A stretch of 64,000 nucleotides of DNA from Rhizobium sp. CC-YZS058 (GCF_034720595.1 NZ_JAYESJ010000001.1:2196001-2260000); one strand, 5' to 3'. Numbered from the stretch's first letter, positions 7,996 through 18,180 are shown. The notes: generated by a model not told the origin, from the sequence alone. Numbers and translations: made by a program.

Positions 7996-10900
7996 ATGGC
8001 AGAGAAAATGCTTATCGACGCGTCTCACGCCGAGGAGACGCGCGTCGTTGTCGTACGCGGCAACCGCATAGAAGAGTTCGACTTCGAGTCCGAACACAAG
8101 AAACAGATCCGCGGCAACATCTACCTGGCCAAGGTGACCCGGGTCGAGCCGTCGCTGCAGGCGGCCTTCGTCGATTACGGCGGCAACCGCCACGGTTTCC
8201 TGGCCTTCGCGGAAATCCACCCCGATTATTACCAGATCCCGCTTGCCGACCGCCAGGCGCTGCTGCGTGCCGAAGCCGAGGAAGCCCGCCGCGACGACGA
8301 CATCGAGCATGTCGAGACCGGCACCAACCTCGGTGACACCGCCGAGAGCGACGAGGCGGACGACGAGGCTCCCCTCGCCGCGCGCGGCTCGGTCGAAGAG
8401 ATCGTCGAAGACTCATCCGAAACCGAGACGATCGACACCGTCAGCGACACCGGCGAGGCGGCCGCCCTCGAACCGGTCGAGGCTGCGGAGGTTCCCGCCG
8501 AAGAGCCGAAGGCCAAGCCGAAGCGCGCCCGCCGCTCCAAGAAGGCAATCGCCGCCGAGGCCGCCGCTCTCGAGGCCAAAGCCGCAGCCGAAGCCGGCGT
8601 GGCCGACGAACCGTCTGCCGAAGATACGATCGGCACGACGACGGCCGATGCTGCAGAGGGCGAGACAGACGCGTCCGGCGAACAGTCCGTTGATGAACAG
8701 TCCGTCGATGATCAGTCCGGCGACCATCAGGATGACGCGAACGAGAGCGACGAGGGCCGTGGCCCGAACGGCTCCATGGCCGCCATGGTCGATGCCGACA
8801 CGATCTCCGAGGCCCGCCGGTCTTCCGATGACGACGATGACGATGGTCATGTCGAAGAGAAGGAAGTCATCGAATCCGTTGGCGCCGAAGACGCCATGGA
8901 AGAGGTGCCGGACCGCCAGGCCCGCCGCCCGCGCAAGCAGTACCGCATCCAGGAAGTGATCAAGCGCCGGCAGATCCTGCTCGTGCAGGTCGCCAAGGAA
9001 GAGCGGGGCAACAAGGGCGCGGCGCTGACCACCTATCTCTCGCTCGCCGGCCGCTATTCGGTCCTGATGCCGAACACGGCGCGCGGCGGCGGCATTTCCC
9101 GCAAGATCACCAACCCGCAGGACCGCAAGCGCCTGAAGGAAATCGCCAAGATGCTCGACGTGCCGCAGGGCATGGGCGTCATCCTGCGCACCGCCGGCGC
9201 CAACCGCACCAAGGTCGAGGTCAAGCGCGACTTCGAATATCTGATGCGCCTGTGGGAGAATGTCCGGACGCTGACGCTCTCGTCGACCGCGCCGTGCCTC
9301 GTCTATGAGGAAGGATCGCTGATCAAGCGCTCGATCCGCGACCTCTACAACAAGGACATTTCCGAAATCGTCGTCGCCGGCGAGAACGGCTACCGCGAAG
9401 CCAAGGCCTTCATGAAGATGCTGATGCCGAGCCACGCCAAGGTGGTTCAGCCCTATCGCGACGTGCATCCGATCTTCTCGCGCTCCGGCATCGAAGCCCA
9501 GCTCGACCGCATGCTGCAGCCGCAGGTCACGCTGAAGTCGGGCGGCTACATCATCATCAACCAGACCGAAGCGCTTGTGGCGATCGACGTCAACTCCGGC
9601 CGTTCGACGCGCGAGCATTCGATCGAGGACACGGCGCTCCAGACCAATCTGGAAGCCGCGGAAGAGGTGGCGCGCCAGCTGCGTCTGCGCGACCTTGCCG
9701 GCCTGATCGTGGTCGACTTCATCGACATGGAAGAAAAGCGCAACAACCGCGCGGTCGAGAAGCGTCTGAAGGACCATCTGAAGAACGATCGCGCGCGCAT
9801 CCAGGTCGGCCGCATCTCGCATTTCGGCCTGCTCGAAATGTCGCGCCAGCGCATCCGCGCCTCGGTGCTGGAATCGACCACCCAGGTCTGCTCGCATTGC
9901 GGCGGCACCGGCCATGTGCGCTCGCAGTCGTCTGTCGCGCTGCATGTGCTGCGCGGCGTCGAGGAATATCTGCTCAAGAACACGACCCACAACATCACCG
10001 TCCGCACCACGCCGGACATCGCGCTCTACCTGCTCAACCACAAGCGCTCGACCATCACCGACTACGAGGCGCGCTTCGGCGTCCAGATCATCGTGGCGGC
10101 GGACGGGCTGGTCGGGGCGCAGCACTTCGCGATCGACCGCGGCGAAGCCGTGGAGAACCCGGTCCGGATCGAGCAGCTGATGCAGTTCGAAGCGATCCCC
10201 GAAGACGAGGACGACGATATCGTCATCGAGGAGGAGATCGACGAAGAGGACGAGCCGGTCGTCGCCGAGGCGAAGGCCGAGCGTGAGCAGGGTGACGACC
10301 AGAACGGCCGTAAGCGCAAGCGCCGTCGCCGCCGTCGTGGTGGCCGCGGTGAAGGCGAAGCCAATGGCGAGGCCGGCGGTTCGGACGAAGGCTCCGCCGA
10401 ATCCGACGACGACAGCGACGAGGGTGACGACGAGGACGAAGCCGCAGCAACGGGCGACGGAGTCGACACCACGGCCGGCGAGTCCGGCGAGGATCGCCAG
10501 AAGCGCAAGCGCCGCCGGCGCGGCAAGCGCGGTGGTCGCCGCAATCGCGATGAGGATGGCACGGCGGATGCCGGCGATGCCGGCGCCCTTTCGACCACGC
10601 TCGCCTCGGACGAGGCGGACGAAGACGACGCGGCTGCCAGCGTGGGCGACGACGATGCGATCACCGAGGTCGAACTGACGGGCAGCGAGACCGCTGACAC
10701 GGAAGAAGTGGCCGAGGCCGTCGAAGCCCCGCGCCGTCGCAGCCGCCGTGGCCGCGCGGCCGAGGGTAGCGAAGCAGCGGTCGTGGCCGAAACTCCGGAC
10801 GAGGCGGACGCACCGACCGCCGATGCGGGCCTGGACGCCGCAGTCGAAGCCGAGCCTGTCGCCGCGGAGCCGGCTGCTGCAGTGGAACCGGCAGAGCCTG

Positions 10901-11103
10901 CGGAGACCGCAGCAGAGGCTGTCGCCGAGACGGCCGAGGGGACTGCGGAAGAGACGGACCGCCCGGTTCGCAACAACCGCAATCTCGATGCCATCGCCAC
11001 CGAACCGGTGGTGCGCTCTTCCGTCGCAAGCAGCGACGCGGACGGCGAAGAGGCGGCCAAGCCGAAGCGCGGTGGCTGGTGGCAGAAGCGCGGCTTCTTC
11101 TGA
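7996..11103 (+). CDS. rne: Ribonuclease E
   Basis: RNase E is the endonuclease that starts mRNA decay and processes rRNA and tRNA at the inner membrane. The 1035-residue product begins with an S1-type domain split by an acidic, Ala/Glu/Asp-rich insert of about 215 residues (about 98-312). The catalytic domain follows. The magnesium-binding Asp531 (DVNSG) and Asp574 (VVDFID) and the zinc-link CSHC at 632-635 are intact. From about residue 730 the tail is low in complexity, with alternating acidic blocks and Arg/Lys blocks (KRKRRRRRR types), as expected for an RNA-binding and degradosome scaffold. A GAGGAG site lies before the ATG. Transcription ends at the terminator at 11132. Confidence 0.97.
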   Translation: MAEKMLIDASHAEETRVVVVRGNRIEEFDFESEHKKQIRGNIYLAKVTRVEPSLQAAFVDYGGNRHGFLAFAEIHPDYYQIPLADRQALLRAEAEEARRDDDIEHVETGTNLGDTAESDEADDEAPLAARGSVEEIVEDSSETETIDTVSDTGEAAALEPVEAAEVPAEEPKAKPKRARRSKKAIAAEAAALEAKAAAEAGVADEPSAEDTIGTTTADAAEGETDASGEQSVDEQSVDDQSGDHQDDANESDEGRGPNGSMAAMVDADTISEARRSSDDDDDDGHVEEKEVIESVGAEDAMEEVPDRQARRPRKQYRIQEVIKRRQILLVQVAKEERGNKGAALTTYLSLAGRYSVLMPNTARGGGISRKITNPQDRKRLKEIAKMLDVPQGMGVILRTAGANRTKVEVKRDFEYLMRLWENVRTLTLSSTAPCLVYEEGSLIKRSIRDLYNKDISEIVVAGENGYREAKAFMKMLMPSHAKVVQPYRDVHPIFSRSGIEAQLDRMLQPQVTLKSGGYIIINQTEALVAIDVNSGRSTREHSIEDTALQTNLEAAEEVARQLRLRDLAGLIVVDFIDMEEKRNNRAVEKRLKDHLKNDRARIQVGRISHFGLLEMSRQRIRASVLESTTQVCSHCGGTGHVRSQSSVALHVLRGVEEYLLKNTTHNITVRTTPDIALYLLNHKRSTITDYEARFGVQIIVAADGLVGAQHFAIDRGEAVENPVRIEQLMQFEAIPEDEDDDIVIEEEIDEEDEPVVAEAKAEREQGDDQNGRKRKRRRRRRGGRGEGEANGEAGGSDEGSAESDDDSDEGDDEDEAAATGDGVDTTAGESGEDRQKRKRRRRGKRGGRRNRDEDGTADAGDAGALSTTLASDEADEDDAAASVGDDDAITEVELTGSETADTEEVAEAVEAPRRRSRRGRAAEGSEAAVVAETPDEADAPTADAGLDAAVEAEPVAAEPAAAVEPAEPAETAAEAVAETAEGTAEETDRPVRNNRNLDAIATEPVVRSSVASSDADGEEAAKPKRGGWWQKRGFF

Positions 11104-11131
11104 GAGCCGCCAAGCCAATAGACTTGCGAAA

Positions 11132-11159
11132 AACCGCCGGCGCTCCCGGCGGTTTTTTT
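11132..11159 (+). terminator. Rho-independent terminator after rne
   Basis: AACCGCCGG at 11132-11140 pairs with CCGGCGGTT at 11146-11154 over a five-base loop, followed by a T-run. The preceding A-run makes it work on the minus strand too, so it can also end the glycosyltransferase transcript that converges on it. Confidence 0.9.
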
Positions 11160-11180
11160 GTGCTTGATCTCGTCGGGCTC

Positions 11181-12215
11181 TCAGCCGGCCGACACGGCCT
11201 GGAAGAAGCGCACATAGCGCTCCCTCAGCCCCGGCTGCAGACAGTCGGCAATCATCAGCGCCAGAGCGAAGATGCCGTTCAGCTCCGTCTCCTCGGCCAG
11301 CAGCTCCGTCAGGTAGACGGCCACCTCGTCATAGTCACACGGCCGCGCACGAACCGCGGCGACGAAAGCACCGAGAGAAACGGAGAGGCTGGCCCCGAGC
11401 GCCTGGTCGCGCTCCTGCGCGCCGAGCGGCAGCGCCCTGATCGACAGGAGCGTGTAGAGATCGAGAAAGGTCAAGAGGGCCGAATAGTTCTCCGCCTCCG
11501 CAGGCAGCCCCGCAGCCGCAAACAGCGAGCGTTTGCTCTCCTGAAGCGAAACGCTCGAGGTCCAGCGGCCGAGATCGTAGCGATAGAGGATCCCCGGTGC
11601 ATGGATCGCCCGCCCGCAGGCAAGGAGCGTGAACATGACCGCCCAATCGCAGTAGCCGCCGCGCGTCGGGTGTCCCGCAGCAAAGCTTTGCATCAGCGGC
11701 AGGAAGATGCGGCTTCGAAACGCACTGTAGTAGAGCGCATTGGTGGCTGGGGCTTTCCGCACATAGTCCAGCATCCGCGCTTCGGCGCTGCTGCCATCGA
11801 TCGTGAACCGGTTGATGTCGACGACGCGCCCCTCCGCCCAGATCTCCGTCTCGGGCCGGATCACGGCCACGTCGGGCGCGATCGTCGAAAGATCCGGCAG
11901 TGCCACCCCCTCGCCCGTCCGGATCCAGTCGTCGTCTCCCATGGGCATCACGAATTCGGTCTCGACGGCAGACAGCGCCGTCGTGAGATTGTCGAGCGGG
12001 TCGTCCCCCTCCGGCACGAGGTAGATGAGATGGGGCGAGCGCCCCTCGAAGGCCTCGCGCTTCTCCGGATCGCCCGAATTGTCGGAGATCACCATGCGGC
12101 AGCCCGTCTCTTCGCCGAAGCGAAGCAGGCTTTCGATCGAGGAGCGCGCCGCCGACAAGGGGCGGTGGCTCGGCAGGCACAGTGTCAGCTGACGAAGATG
12201 ATCTCGCATCGCCAT
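11181..12215 (-). CDS. Family 2-like glycosyltransferase
   Basis: The 344-residue product looks like a GT-A fold sugar transferase. The N-terminal part has the pattern LCLPSHRP followed by VISDNSGD (nucleotide-binding edge) and the metal-binding cluster MGDDDW at about residues 92-97. The C-terminal half is helical with no membrane segment, so the enzyme is probably cytosolic or peripheral. A GGGAG site lies close to the ATG at 12215; a second Met follows two codons later. It is a single gene, convergent with rne. The donor and acceptor are unknown. Surface polysaccharide synthesis is the likely setting. Confidence 0.72.
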   Translation of the reverse strand: MAMRDHLRQLTLCLPSHRPLSAARSSIESLLRFGEETGCRMVISDNSGDPEKREAFEGRSPHLIYLVPEGDDPLDNLTTALSAVETEFVMPMGDDDWIRTGEGVALPDLSTIAPDVAVIRPETEIWAEGRVVDINRFTIDGSSAEARMLDYVRKAPATNALYYSAFRSRIFLPLMQSFAAGHPTRGGYCDWAVMFTLLACGRAIHAPGILYRYDLGRWTSSVSLQESKRSLFAAAGLPAEAENYSALLTFLDLYTLLSIRALPLGAQERDQALGASLSVSLGAFVAAVRARPCDYDEVAVYLTELLAEETELNGIFALALMIADCLQPGLRERYVRFFQAVSAG

Positions 12216-12379
12216 GGCGACTCCCGGCTAACCGTTGACGCGCAGGCACAAAGATACTGCGCTCTCAGCTTACCGTTAGAGCGCCAAGCTTAAGCGAACC
12301 CTTTCATTGAAGCTGCAGTGTGGGATGAAGGGCCTGACAGAATGAATCCGCCCTCCGCGCCAAGCCGTTCATTCGAGAC

Positions 12380-13534
12380 TCATTTCAGCCAGTCGGCGAT
12401 CCGCTCCACAGCCTCGGCAATCTCCTCCGGCGCGCCGGCATAGGAGAAGCGCAGGGTGCGGTGTCCGTTGACGGGGTCGAAATCGCGGCCGGGCGTTGCG
12501 GCCACATTGGTCTCCAGCAGCATGCGGCGGGCGAAGTCCATGCTGTCATTGGTCAGGCGGCTGACATCGACATAGGCGTAGAAGGCGCCGTCCATCGGTG
12601 AGGCGATGGAAAGCCCGATCTCGGGCAGCCGCCGCGTGAGGAGCGCGCGGTTGGCGGCGTAGCTTTCGCGGTAGACGTCGAGCTCTGCCCCGGCGCCGAG
12701 CGCGGCCTGCGCGGCGATCTGTGAGAGTTCGGGCGGGGAAATGTAGAGGCTCTGGGAAATCCTCTCGAAGCCGCGCACCTTGTCCTCCGGCAACACCATC
12801 CAGCCGATCCGCCAGCCGGTCATGCAATAGTATTTCGAGAAGGAATTGATGATGACGGCGTCGTCGCTGACGGAAAGCGCCGTCGTTTCCTCGCCGACGA
12901 AGGTCAGGCCGTGATAGATCTCGTCGGACAGGAAGGCCATGCCGGTGGCGGCGCAATAGTCGCTCAGAGCTTTCAAAGCCGCGCGCCCGGTCACCGTTCC
13001 GGTGGGGTTCGCCGGGCTCGCCAGCAGCACGCCCTTGAGCGGCCCATGGACCCTGGCCGCCTCCTCCAGCGCTGTCGGCGTCAGCGTGAAGCCGGCGGCG
13101 GCATCCGCTTCGACCTCTACCACTTCCAGCCCGAGCGCGCCGAGGATATTGCGATAGGCGGGGTAGCCGGGCCGGGCGATTGCCACCCTGTCGCCCGGGT
13201 CGAACAGCGCCAGGAAGGCCAGGTTGAAGCCCGCCGAGGAACCGGTCGTTACCGCGATCCGCCGCGGATCGACCTCGACGCCGTAATGGCTGCGATAGTG
13301 GTCGGCGATCGCAGCGCGCAGAGTCGCGGTGCCGAGCGTGTCCGTATAGCCGATGCGCCCATGCCTGAGCGCGGCCTCGGCCGCCTCCAGCGCTGCGCGC
13401 GGGGCCGGGTGGCTCGGCTGGCCCACTGCCAGCGAGATGACCGGATGTCCCGCGTCACGCCGCCGGTTTGCCTCCGCCAGCACATCCATCGCGTGGAAGG
13501 GCTCGACCGTGCTGCGGGCGGAAAGCGTGCTCAT
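12380..13534 (-). CDS. PLP-dependent class I/II aminotransferase
   Basis: The 384-residue enzyme belongs to the aspartate/tyrosine aminotransferase fold type I group. The PLP lysine lies in SFSKYYCMTGWRIGW, and the carboxylate-binding Arg is near the C-terminus in LRFSYAG. The Met of MSTLSARSTVEPF is chosen because AGGAG lies seven bases upstream; the open frame continues further but that part has no ribosome site. The amino donor cannot be fixed from sequence. It is divergent from the DsbA-like gene and separated from it by 200 bases. Confidence 0.88.
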   Translation of the reverse strand: MSTLSARSTVEPFHAMDVLAEANRRRDAGHPVISLAVGQPSHPAPRAALEAAEAALRHGRIGYTDTLGTATLRAAIADHYRSHYGVEVDPRRIAVTTGSSAGFNLAFLALFDPGDRVAIARPGYPAYRNILGALGLEVVEVEADAAAGFTLTPTALEEAARVHGPLKGVLLASPANPTGTVTGRAALKALSDYCAATGMAFLSDEIYHGLTFVGEETTALSVSDDAVIINSFSKYYCMTGWRIGWMVLPEDKVRGFERISQSLYISPPELSQIAAQAALGAGAELDVYRESYAANRALLTRRLPEIGLSIASPMDGAFYAYVDVSRLTNDSMDFARRMLLETNVAATPGRDFDPVNGHRTLRFSYAGAPEEIAEAVERIADWLK

Positions 13535-13736
13535 GGGGATCTCCTGCGGGGCATGCCAGACAAGTCTCTGCCTGTGCCCGATCCGCTGCAGCATCACAAG
13601 AACAAAGGGGCGCGACAGCCCTGCGAGAGCGCATCCGATACCCGTGCGGCGGTCGCACCCGCTTTGCGCGCACGCCTGGCTGTGCTAAGCGCGATCGACC
13701 CGAGCGCCCCGTCGCGCCAGTTATGAAGGGACTGCC

Positions 13737-14501
13737 ATGCTTGCCCACAGCCGCCGGCCGATCGCCGCCTTGATGATGCTTGCCGCCACGGCCGCCCTGC
13801 CCGCTCCGGCCCGGGCACTGGATGACGCACAGAAGAAAGAGATCGGCGCCTTCATCAAGGAATATCTGATCGCCAATCCAGAGATCATGCTGGAGGTGCA
13901 GTCGGCGCTCAAGGCCAAGCAGATGGCCGAGCAGGAAAAGCTCGCCACCGCCGCCATCAGCGACAATGAACAGGCGATCTTTCACTCCGCCTATGATGTG
14001 ACGCTCGGCAATCCGGATGGCGACGTCACCGTCGTGGAGTTCTACGACTACAATTGCGGCTACTGCAAACGGGCGCTGTCGGACATGGACATGATCCTGC
14101 AGACCGACAAGAATGTGCGCTTCGTGCTGAAGGAGCTGCCGATCCTCGGGCCCGACTCGCTTGCCGCCCATCGCGTCGCCTCCGCCTTCCGCCGGCTCGC
14201 CCCGGAGAAGTATGGCGATTTCCACCGTGCGCTGCTCGGCGGAGAGGATCGCGCCGACGAGGCGATCGCGATTGCCGTTGCGGGGCGCTTCGGTGTCGCG
14301 GAAGCAGATCTGCGCAAGCTGATGGTCGATGGCGACCATGATGACGAGGTGCGGGAATCCTACACGCTCGCCAATGCGCTGGGCATTTCCGGGACGCCCA
14401 CCTATGTCATCGGCAAGGAGGCCGTGTTCGGAGCTGTCGGGGCGGAGGACCTCGCCACCAAGATCGCCGCCATGCGCGCCTGCGGCAAGACCGCGTGCTG
14501 A
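13737..14501 (+). CDS. DsbA-family periplasmic thiol-disulfide protein
   Basis: The 254-residue product has a signal peptide (about residues 1-27, ending ARA), a helical N-terminal segment of about 60 residues, and a thioredoxin-fold domain with the active site CGYC at 107-110 and the cis-Pro loop SGTPTYV. The helical N-terminal segment is typical of the Com1/ScsC-like branch rather than classical DsbA, so disulfide isomerase or oxidase activity is equally possible. Two extra cysteines lie in the last ten residues (RACGKTAC). AAGGGA lies seven bases before the ATG. Confidence 0.9.
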   Translation: MLAHSRRPIAALMMLAATAALPAPARALDDAQKKEIGAFIKEYLIANPEIMLEVQSALKAKQMAEQEKLATAAISDNEQAIFHSAYDVTLGNPDGDVTVVEFYDYNCGYCKRALSDMDMILQTDKNVRFVLKELPILGPDSLAAHRVASAFRRLAPEKYGDFHRALLGGEDRADEAIAIAVAGRFGVAEADLRKLMVDGDHDDEVRESYTLANALGISGTPTYVIGKEAVFGAVGAEDLATKIAAMRACGKTAC

Positions 14502-14673
14502 TCCCGCTCGCTTGTGGAGCAGCGGCTGCAGTGTCAGTCAGGACTTTTTTTCAGCACGCCAAGCGGCTATAGCTTGCCGCCGAACCCCTGATGCGGCAGC
14601 CTGCCGCATTGCCCCTGCCGAAAGCGGCGCCCCCGCCCAAGAGCATGCCCGCCTGAGCAAGACGTCGGATCCC

Positions 14674-15117
14674 ATGCCCATCATCTTCGTTCTCAACGGT
14701 CCCAATCTCAACGCGCTCGGCAAGCGCGAGCCCGGCATCTATGGCGGGCAGACGCTTGCGGATATCGAGGCGCTCTGCCGCAGCGAGGGCGAAAGGCTGG
14801 GCCTGTCGATCGATTTTCGCCAGACCAACCACGAGGGCGTGCTGGTCGACTGGTTCCACGAGGCCAATGAGGTGGCGGCGGGGATTGCCGTCAATGCCGG
14901 CGCCTACACCCACACCTCGATCGCGCTCCACGACGCGGCGCGCGCCATCCGCATCCCCATGGTGGAGCTGCATCTCTCCAATGTGCATGCGCGAGAGGAA
15001 TTTCGCCACAAATCCATGATTGCCCCGGCGGCGAAAGGCGTTATCTGCGGCTTCGGGGCCCAGAGTTACATTCTCGCGCTCAATGCGCTAAAGACACTCA
15101 CGCATACCGCGGAATAA
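14674..15117 (+). CDS. aroQ: Type II 3-dehydroquinate dehydratase
   Basis: This enzyme converts 3-dehydroquinate to 3-dehydroshikimate in aromatic amino acid synthesis. The product from MPIIFVLNGPNLN is 147 residues, the normal size of type II enzymes. Catalytic and binding residues are visible: Arg18 and Tyr23 (KREPGIYG), TNHEG at 51-55, NAGAYTHTS at 74-82, and His100 to Arg111 (HLSNVHAREEFRHKS). The reading frame is open far upstream, but only this Met matches the family. It lies 20 bases before accB, a common arrangement in alphaproteobacteria. Confidence 0.96.
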   Translation: MPIIFVLNGPNLNALGKREPGIYGGQTLADIEALCRSEGERLGLSIDFRQTNHEGVLVDWFHEANEVAAGIAVNAGAYTHTSIALHDAARAIRIPMVELHLSNVHAREEFRHKSMIAPAAKGVICGFGAQSYILALNALKTLTHTAE

Positions 15118-15137
15118 AAAGAACAAGAGGCATTCTC

Positions 15138-15605
15138 ATGGCTGACAAGAAGACCGGCATCGATCAGGCGCTTATTCGCGATCTCGCCAATATCCTGAAC
15201 GAAACCGACCTGACGGAGATCGAGGTGGAGCAGGAAGACCTGCGCATCCGCGTCTCGCGCGCCGGCACCCCGCACTACGTCACGGCGCCGCTGCAGGCGC
15301 CTGCTCCGGCCGCCGCCCCCGCGGGCAGCAGCGCCGCGCCAGCGGCCGCCGCCGAAAGCGCGCGGACCTCGAAGAATGCGGTCACGGCGCCGATGGTCGG
15401 CACCGCCTATCTCTCCCCCGCCCCCGGCGCCCGTCCCTTCGTCGAAGTCGGCGCCAGCGTGAAGGAAGGCCAGACCATTCTGATCATCGAGGCCATGAAG
15501 ACCATGAACCAGATCCCGGCGCCGCGCTCCGGCAAGGTGGTCGATGTCCTCGTCGAAGATGGCGCCCCCGTCGAGTACGGCGAAGCCCTGATCGTCATCG
15601 AGTGA
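15138..15605 (+). CDS. accB: Biotin carboxyl carrier protein of acetyl-CoA carboxylase
   Basis: This carrier holds the biotin that moves CO2 from AccC to the carboxyltransferase, the first step of fatty acid synthesis. The 155-residue protein has an N-terminal domain (about 1-48), an Ala/Pro-rich flexible linker (about 50-76) and a biotinyl domain with the biotinylated Lys121 in EAMKTMN. The ribosome site AAGAGGC precedes the ATG. It is tightly linked to accC. The BirA protein encoded near the end of the window is the enzyme expected to attach the biotin. Confidence 0.97.
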   Translation: MADKKTGIDQALIRDLANILNETDLTEIEVEQEDLRIRVSRAGTPHYVTAPLQAPAPAAAPAGSSAAPAAAAESARTSKNAVTAPMVGTAYLSPAPGARPFVEVGASVKEGQTILIIEAMKTMNQIPAPRSGKVVDVLVEDGAPVEYGEALIVIE

Positions 15606-15610
15606 CGCCG

Positions 15611-16963
15611 ATGCCCACCATTTCCAAGGTCCTCATCGCCAATCGCGGCGAAATCGCCCTGCGGGTGCTGCGCGCCTGCAAGGAGCTCGGCATCGCCACC
15701 GTCGCGGTTCACTCCACCGCCGATGCCGACGCCATGCATGTGCGCCTCGCCGACGAAAGCGTCTGCATCGGTCCGCCGCCTTCGCGCGAGAGCTATCTAA
15801 ACATCCACCAGATCGTTGCCGCCTGCGAAATCACCGGCGCGGACGCGGTGCATCCGGGCTATGGCTTCCTGTCGGAAAACGCCAAGTTCGCCGATATTCT
15901 CGATGCGCACGGCATCACCTTCATCGGGCCCACGGCGGACCACATCCGCATCATGGGCGACAAGATCACGGCGAAAAAAACCGCCGAGTCGCTCGGCATT
16001 CCCGTCGTTCCCGGTTCGGACGGCGAGGTGAAGCCGGAGAACGCGCTGGAGATCGCCCGCAAGATCGGCTTCCCCGTGCTGATCAAGGCCACCGCCGGTG
16101 GCGGCGGTCGCGGCATGAAGGTCGCCAAGGACGAGGACTCGCTCGAAGAGGCGATCTCGACCGCCCGCTCGGAAGCGGCCGCAGCCTTCGGCAATGACGC
16201 GGTCTACATGGAAAAATATCTTGGCAAGCCGCGCCATATCGAAATCCAGGTGGTCGGCGATGGCGAGGGCAATGCCATCCATCTCGGCGAGCGGGATTGT
16301 TCGCTGCAGCGCCGCCACCAGAAGGTCTGGGAAGAGGCCAACTCTCCGGCGCTCAATGTCGCGCAGCGGATGGAGATCGGCCGGGTCTGCGCCGAGGCGA
16401 TGAAGAAGCTGAAATATCGCGGCGCCGGCACGATCGAGTTCCTCTACGAGAACGGCGAGTTCTATTTCATCGAGATGAACACGCGTCTTCAGGTGGAGCA
16501 CCCGATCACTGAAGCGATCACCGGCATCGACCTTGTCCATGAGCAGATCCGCGTCGCCTCCGGGGCCGGTCTGTCGGTCACGCAGGATGAGATCAGCTTC
16601 CAGGGTCACGCGATCGAGTGCCGCATCAATGCCGAGGATCCGCGCACCTTCGTGCCGTCGCCCGGCACGATCACGCATTTCCACGCGCCGGGCGGTCTCG
16701 GCGTGCGCGTCGATTCGGGCGCCTATCAGGGCTACCGGATCCCGCCCTACTACGACAGCCTGATCGGCAAGCTCATCGTGCATGGGCGCACCCGCGTCGA
16801 ATGCATGATGCGCCTGCGCCGCGTGCTGGACGAGTTCGTCATCGACGGGATCAAGACCACGCTCCCCTTGTTCCAGGACCTGATCAACAACCAGGACATC
16901 GCCAACGGCGACTACGACATCCACTGGCTGGAGCAGTATCTCGCCCAGCCGCAGGCCGAGTAG
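15611..16963 (+). CDS. accC: Biotin carboxylase subunit of acetyl-CoA carboxylase
   Basis: AccC carboxylates the biotin on AccB using ATP and bicarbonate. The 450-residue product has the ATP-grasp features [12 protein letters not shown] (glycine-rich loop), [15 protein letters not shown], and [13 protein letters not shown] with metal-binding Glu and catalytic Arg. The ATG at 15611 is preferred over an in-frame GTG at 15602 because the family begins about here; the GTG start would overlap the accB stop. The gene starts within a few bases of the accB stop, consistent with translational coupling. Confidence 0.97.
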   Translation: MPTISKVLIANRGEIALRVLRACKELGIATVAVHSTADADAMHVRLADESVCIGPPPSRESYLNIHQIVAACEITGADAVHPGYGFLSENAKFADILDAHGITFIGPTADHIRIMGDKITAKKTAESLGIPVVPGSDGEVKPENALEIARKIGFPVLIKATAGGGGRGMKVAKDEDSLEEAISTARSEAAAAFGNDAVYMEKYLGKPRHIEIQVVGDGEGNAIHLGERDCSLQRRHQKVWEEANSPALNVAQRMEIGRVCAEAMKKLKYRGAGTIEFLYENGEFYFIEMNTRLQVEHPITEAITGIDLVHEQIRVASGAGLSVTQDEISFQGHAIECRINAEDPRTFVPSPGTITHFHAPGGLGVRVDSGAYQGYRIPPYYDSLIGKLIVHGRTRVECMMRLRRVLDEFVIDGIKTTLPLFQDLINNQDIANGDYDIHWLEQYLAQPQAE

Positions 16964-16970
16964 CCCGGCG

Positions 16971-17582
16971 ATGCGGGGCCGCAGCCGGCAGCCGGACGTG
17001 ACTCCGGACCTGCTGCTGCGGGCCTATTCCATCGGACTGTTTCCGATGGCCGATTCGGCAGACGACCCGGAGATTTTCTGGGTCGAGCCGGAAATCCGCG
17101 GGATCATTCCGCTCGACGACTTCCATATTTCCAAAAGCCTCGCCAAGACGATCCGCCGCGCTCCCTTCGAGATCCGGCGCAACACGGCCTTTGCCGCTGT
17201 CATGGACGGCTGTGCGGCCCCTGCTCCCGACCGCCCCACCACCTGGATCAACGGCCGCATCCGGGCGCTCTATACGGAGCTGCACGCGCTCGGCCACGCC
17301 CATTCGGTGGAGGCCTGGGAGGGGGATTCACTGGTGGGCGGTCTCTATGGCGTATCACTCGGCGCCGCCTTCTTCGGCGAGAGCATGTTCTCCCGCAGGA
17401 CCGATGCATCCAAGATCTGCCTGGTCCATCTTGTCGAGCATTTGCGCGCGCAGGGCTTCGTGCTGCTCGACACCCAGTTCACCACCGATCATCTGAAGAC
17501 ATTCGGCGCGATCGACGTGCCGAAGGCGCGATATGCGGCGATGCTCGCCAAGGCGGTGGGCATGCCGCGCAAGCGCTTCTGA
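16971..17582 (+). CDS. aat: Leucyl/phenylalanyl-tRNA-protein transferase
   Basis: Aat adds Leu or Phe to proteins with N-terminal Lys or Arg, which marks them for ClpS/ClpAP degradation. The 203-residue product shows the family signatures [26 protein letters not shown], and [14 protein letters not shown] with the LDTQF motif towards the end. It begins eight bases after accC, so it is probably the last gene of the aroQ-accB-accC-aat transcript. The next genes face the other way. Confidence 0.95.
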   Translation: MRGRSRQPDVTPDLLLRAYSIGLFPMADSADDPEIFWVEPEIRGIIPLDDFHISKSLAKTIRRAPFEIRRNTAFAAVMDGCAAPAPDRPTTWINGRIRALYTELHALGHAHSVEAWEGDSLVGGLYGVSLGAAFFGESMFSRRTDASKICLVHLVEHLRAQGFVLLDTQFTTDHLKTFGAIDVPKARYAAMLAKAVGMPRKRF

Positions 17583-17621
17583 CGCCAGACTGACCCGAAC
17601 CTGAGTGTGCGGCGTCGGCGG

Positions 17622-18068
17622 CTATTGCGTCTGCCCGCTGGCATCTGGCGGCGGCAGGTCGGACTTTGCCTTGCAGGACTGCAGCCAGACATCATAGACC
17701 GGATGCTCGACCGCGTTGAGGCCGGGACTGTCGGCGAACATCCAGCCGGTGAAGATCCGGCGGATTTTCCGGTCCAGCGTGATCTCATCCACCTCGACGA
17801 AGGTGGTCGTCTGCTGGGCCTCGGTCTCGTCGCGGCTGTAGCAGACGCGCGGCGTCACCTGCAGCGCGCCGAACTGAACCGTTTCGCCGATATAGACATC
17901 GAAGGTGGTGATACGGCCGGTGATCTTGTCGATGCCGGAGAAGACCGCAACGGGGTTTTCGATCCGGGCAGCCATGGCCGGCACCGCGCTCAGCATGCCG
18001 ATCGCCAGAGCGCATGAGGCGATGGCTCGCAGGGTCTGCCTGCCGCACAAGCCGCGCTGAGCTGCCAT
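17622..18068 (-). CDS. DUF2155 exported protein
   Basis: The 148-residue product has a signal peptide (ending near AMAARIEN) and the DUF2155 core: NPVAVFSGIDKITGRITTFD, VCYSRDETEA, a VDEITLD segment and FTGWMFADSPGLNAVEHP. Two cysteines could form a disulfide. The start MAAQRGL at 18068 is chosen for its GGGAG site nine bases upstream. The family is conserved in alphaproteobacteria, often beside the NDUFA12 gene as here. Its function is not established. Confidence 0.9.
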   Translation of the reverse strand: MAAQRGLCGRQTLRAIASCALAIGMLSAVPAMAARIENPVAVFSGIDKITGRITTFDVYIGETVQFGALQVTPRVCYSRDETEAQQTTTFVEVDEITLDRKIRRIFTGWMFADSPGLNAVEHPVYDVWLQSCKAKSDLPPPDASGQTQ

Positions 18069-18180
18069 ATGAGCGTACTCCCGTCGATCTCCGGACAAGC
18101 TCCGGTCGATCTGGCGCTAAAGAGGAAATGTGGCTGGGGCAAGATGGCGTCCGCCGGCCGACGGCGCCATCGCCAGGGAC

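Noticed and set aside
10300..10560. Repeats of Arg and Asp codons as possible CRISPR or satellite DNA
   Set aside because: They are in-frame codons of the low-complexity RNase E tail and lack regular spacing with unique spacers.
8413..11118. Long open frame antisense to rne (about 900 codons)
   Set aside because: High-GC codon bias opens antisense frames; the product is repetitive and has no domain, and the sense strand encodes RNase E with all catalytic motifs.
14530..14560. T-run after the DsbA-like gene as a terminator
   Set aside because: The seven-T stretch is not preceded by a stable hairpin.
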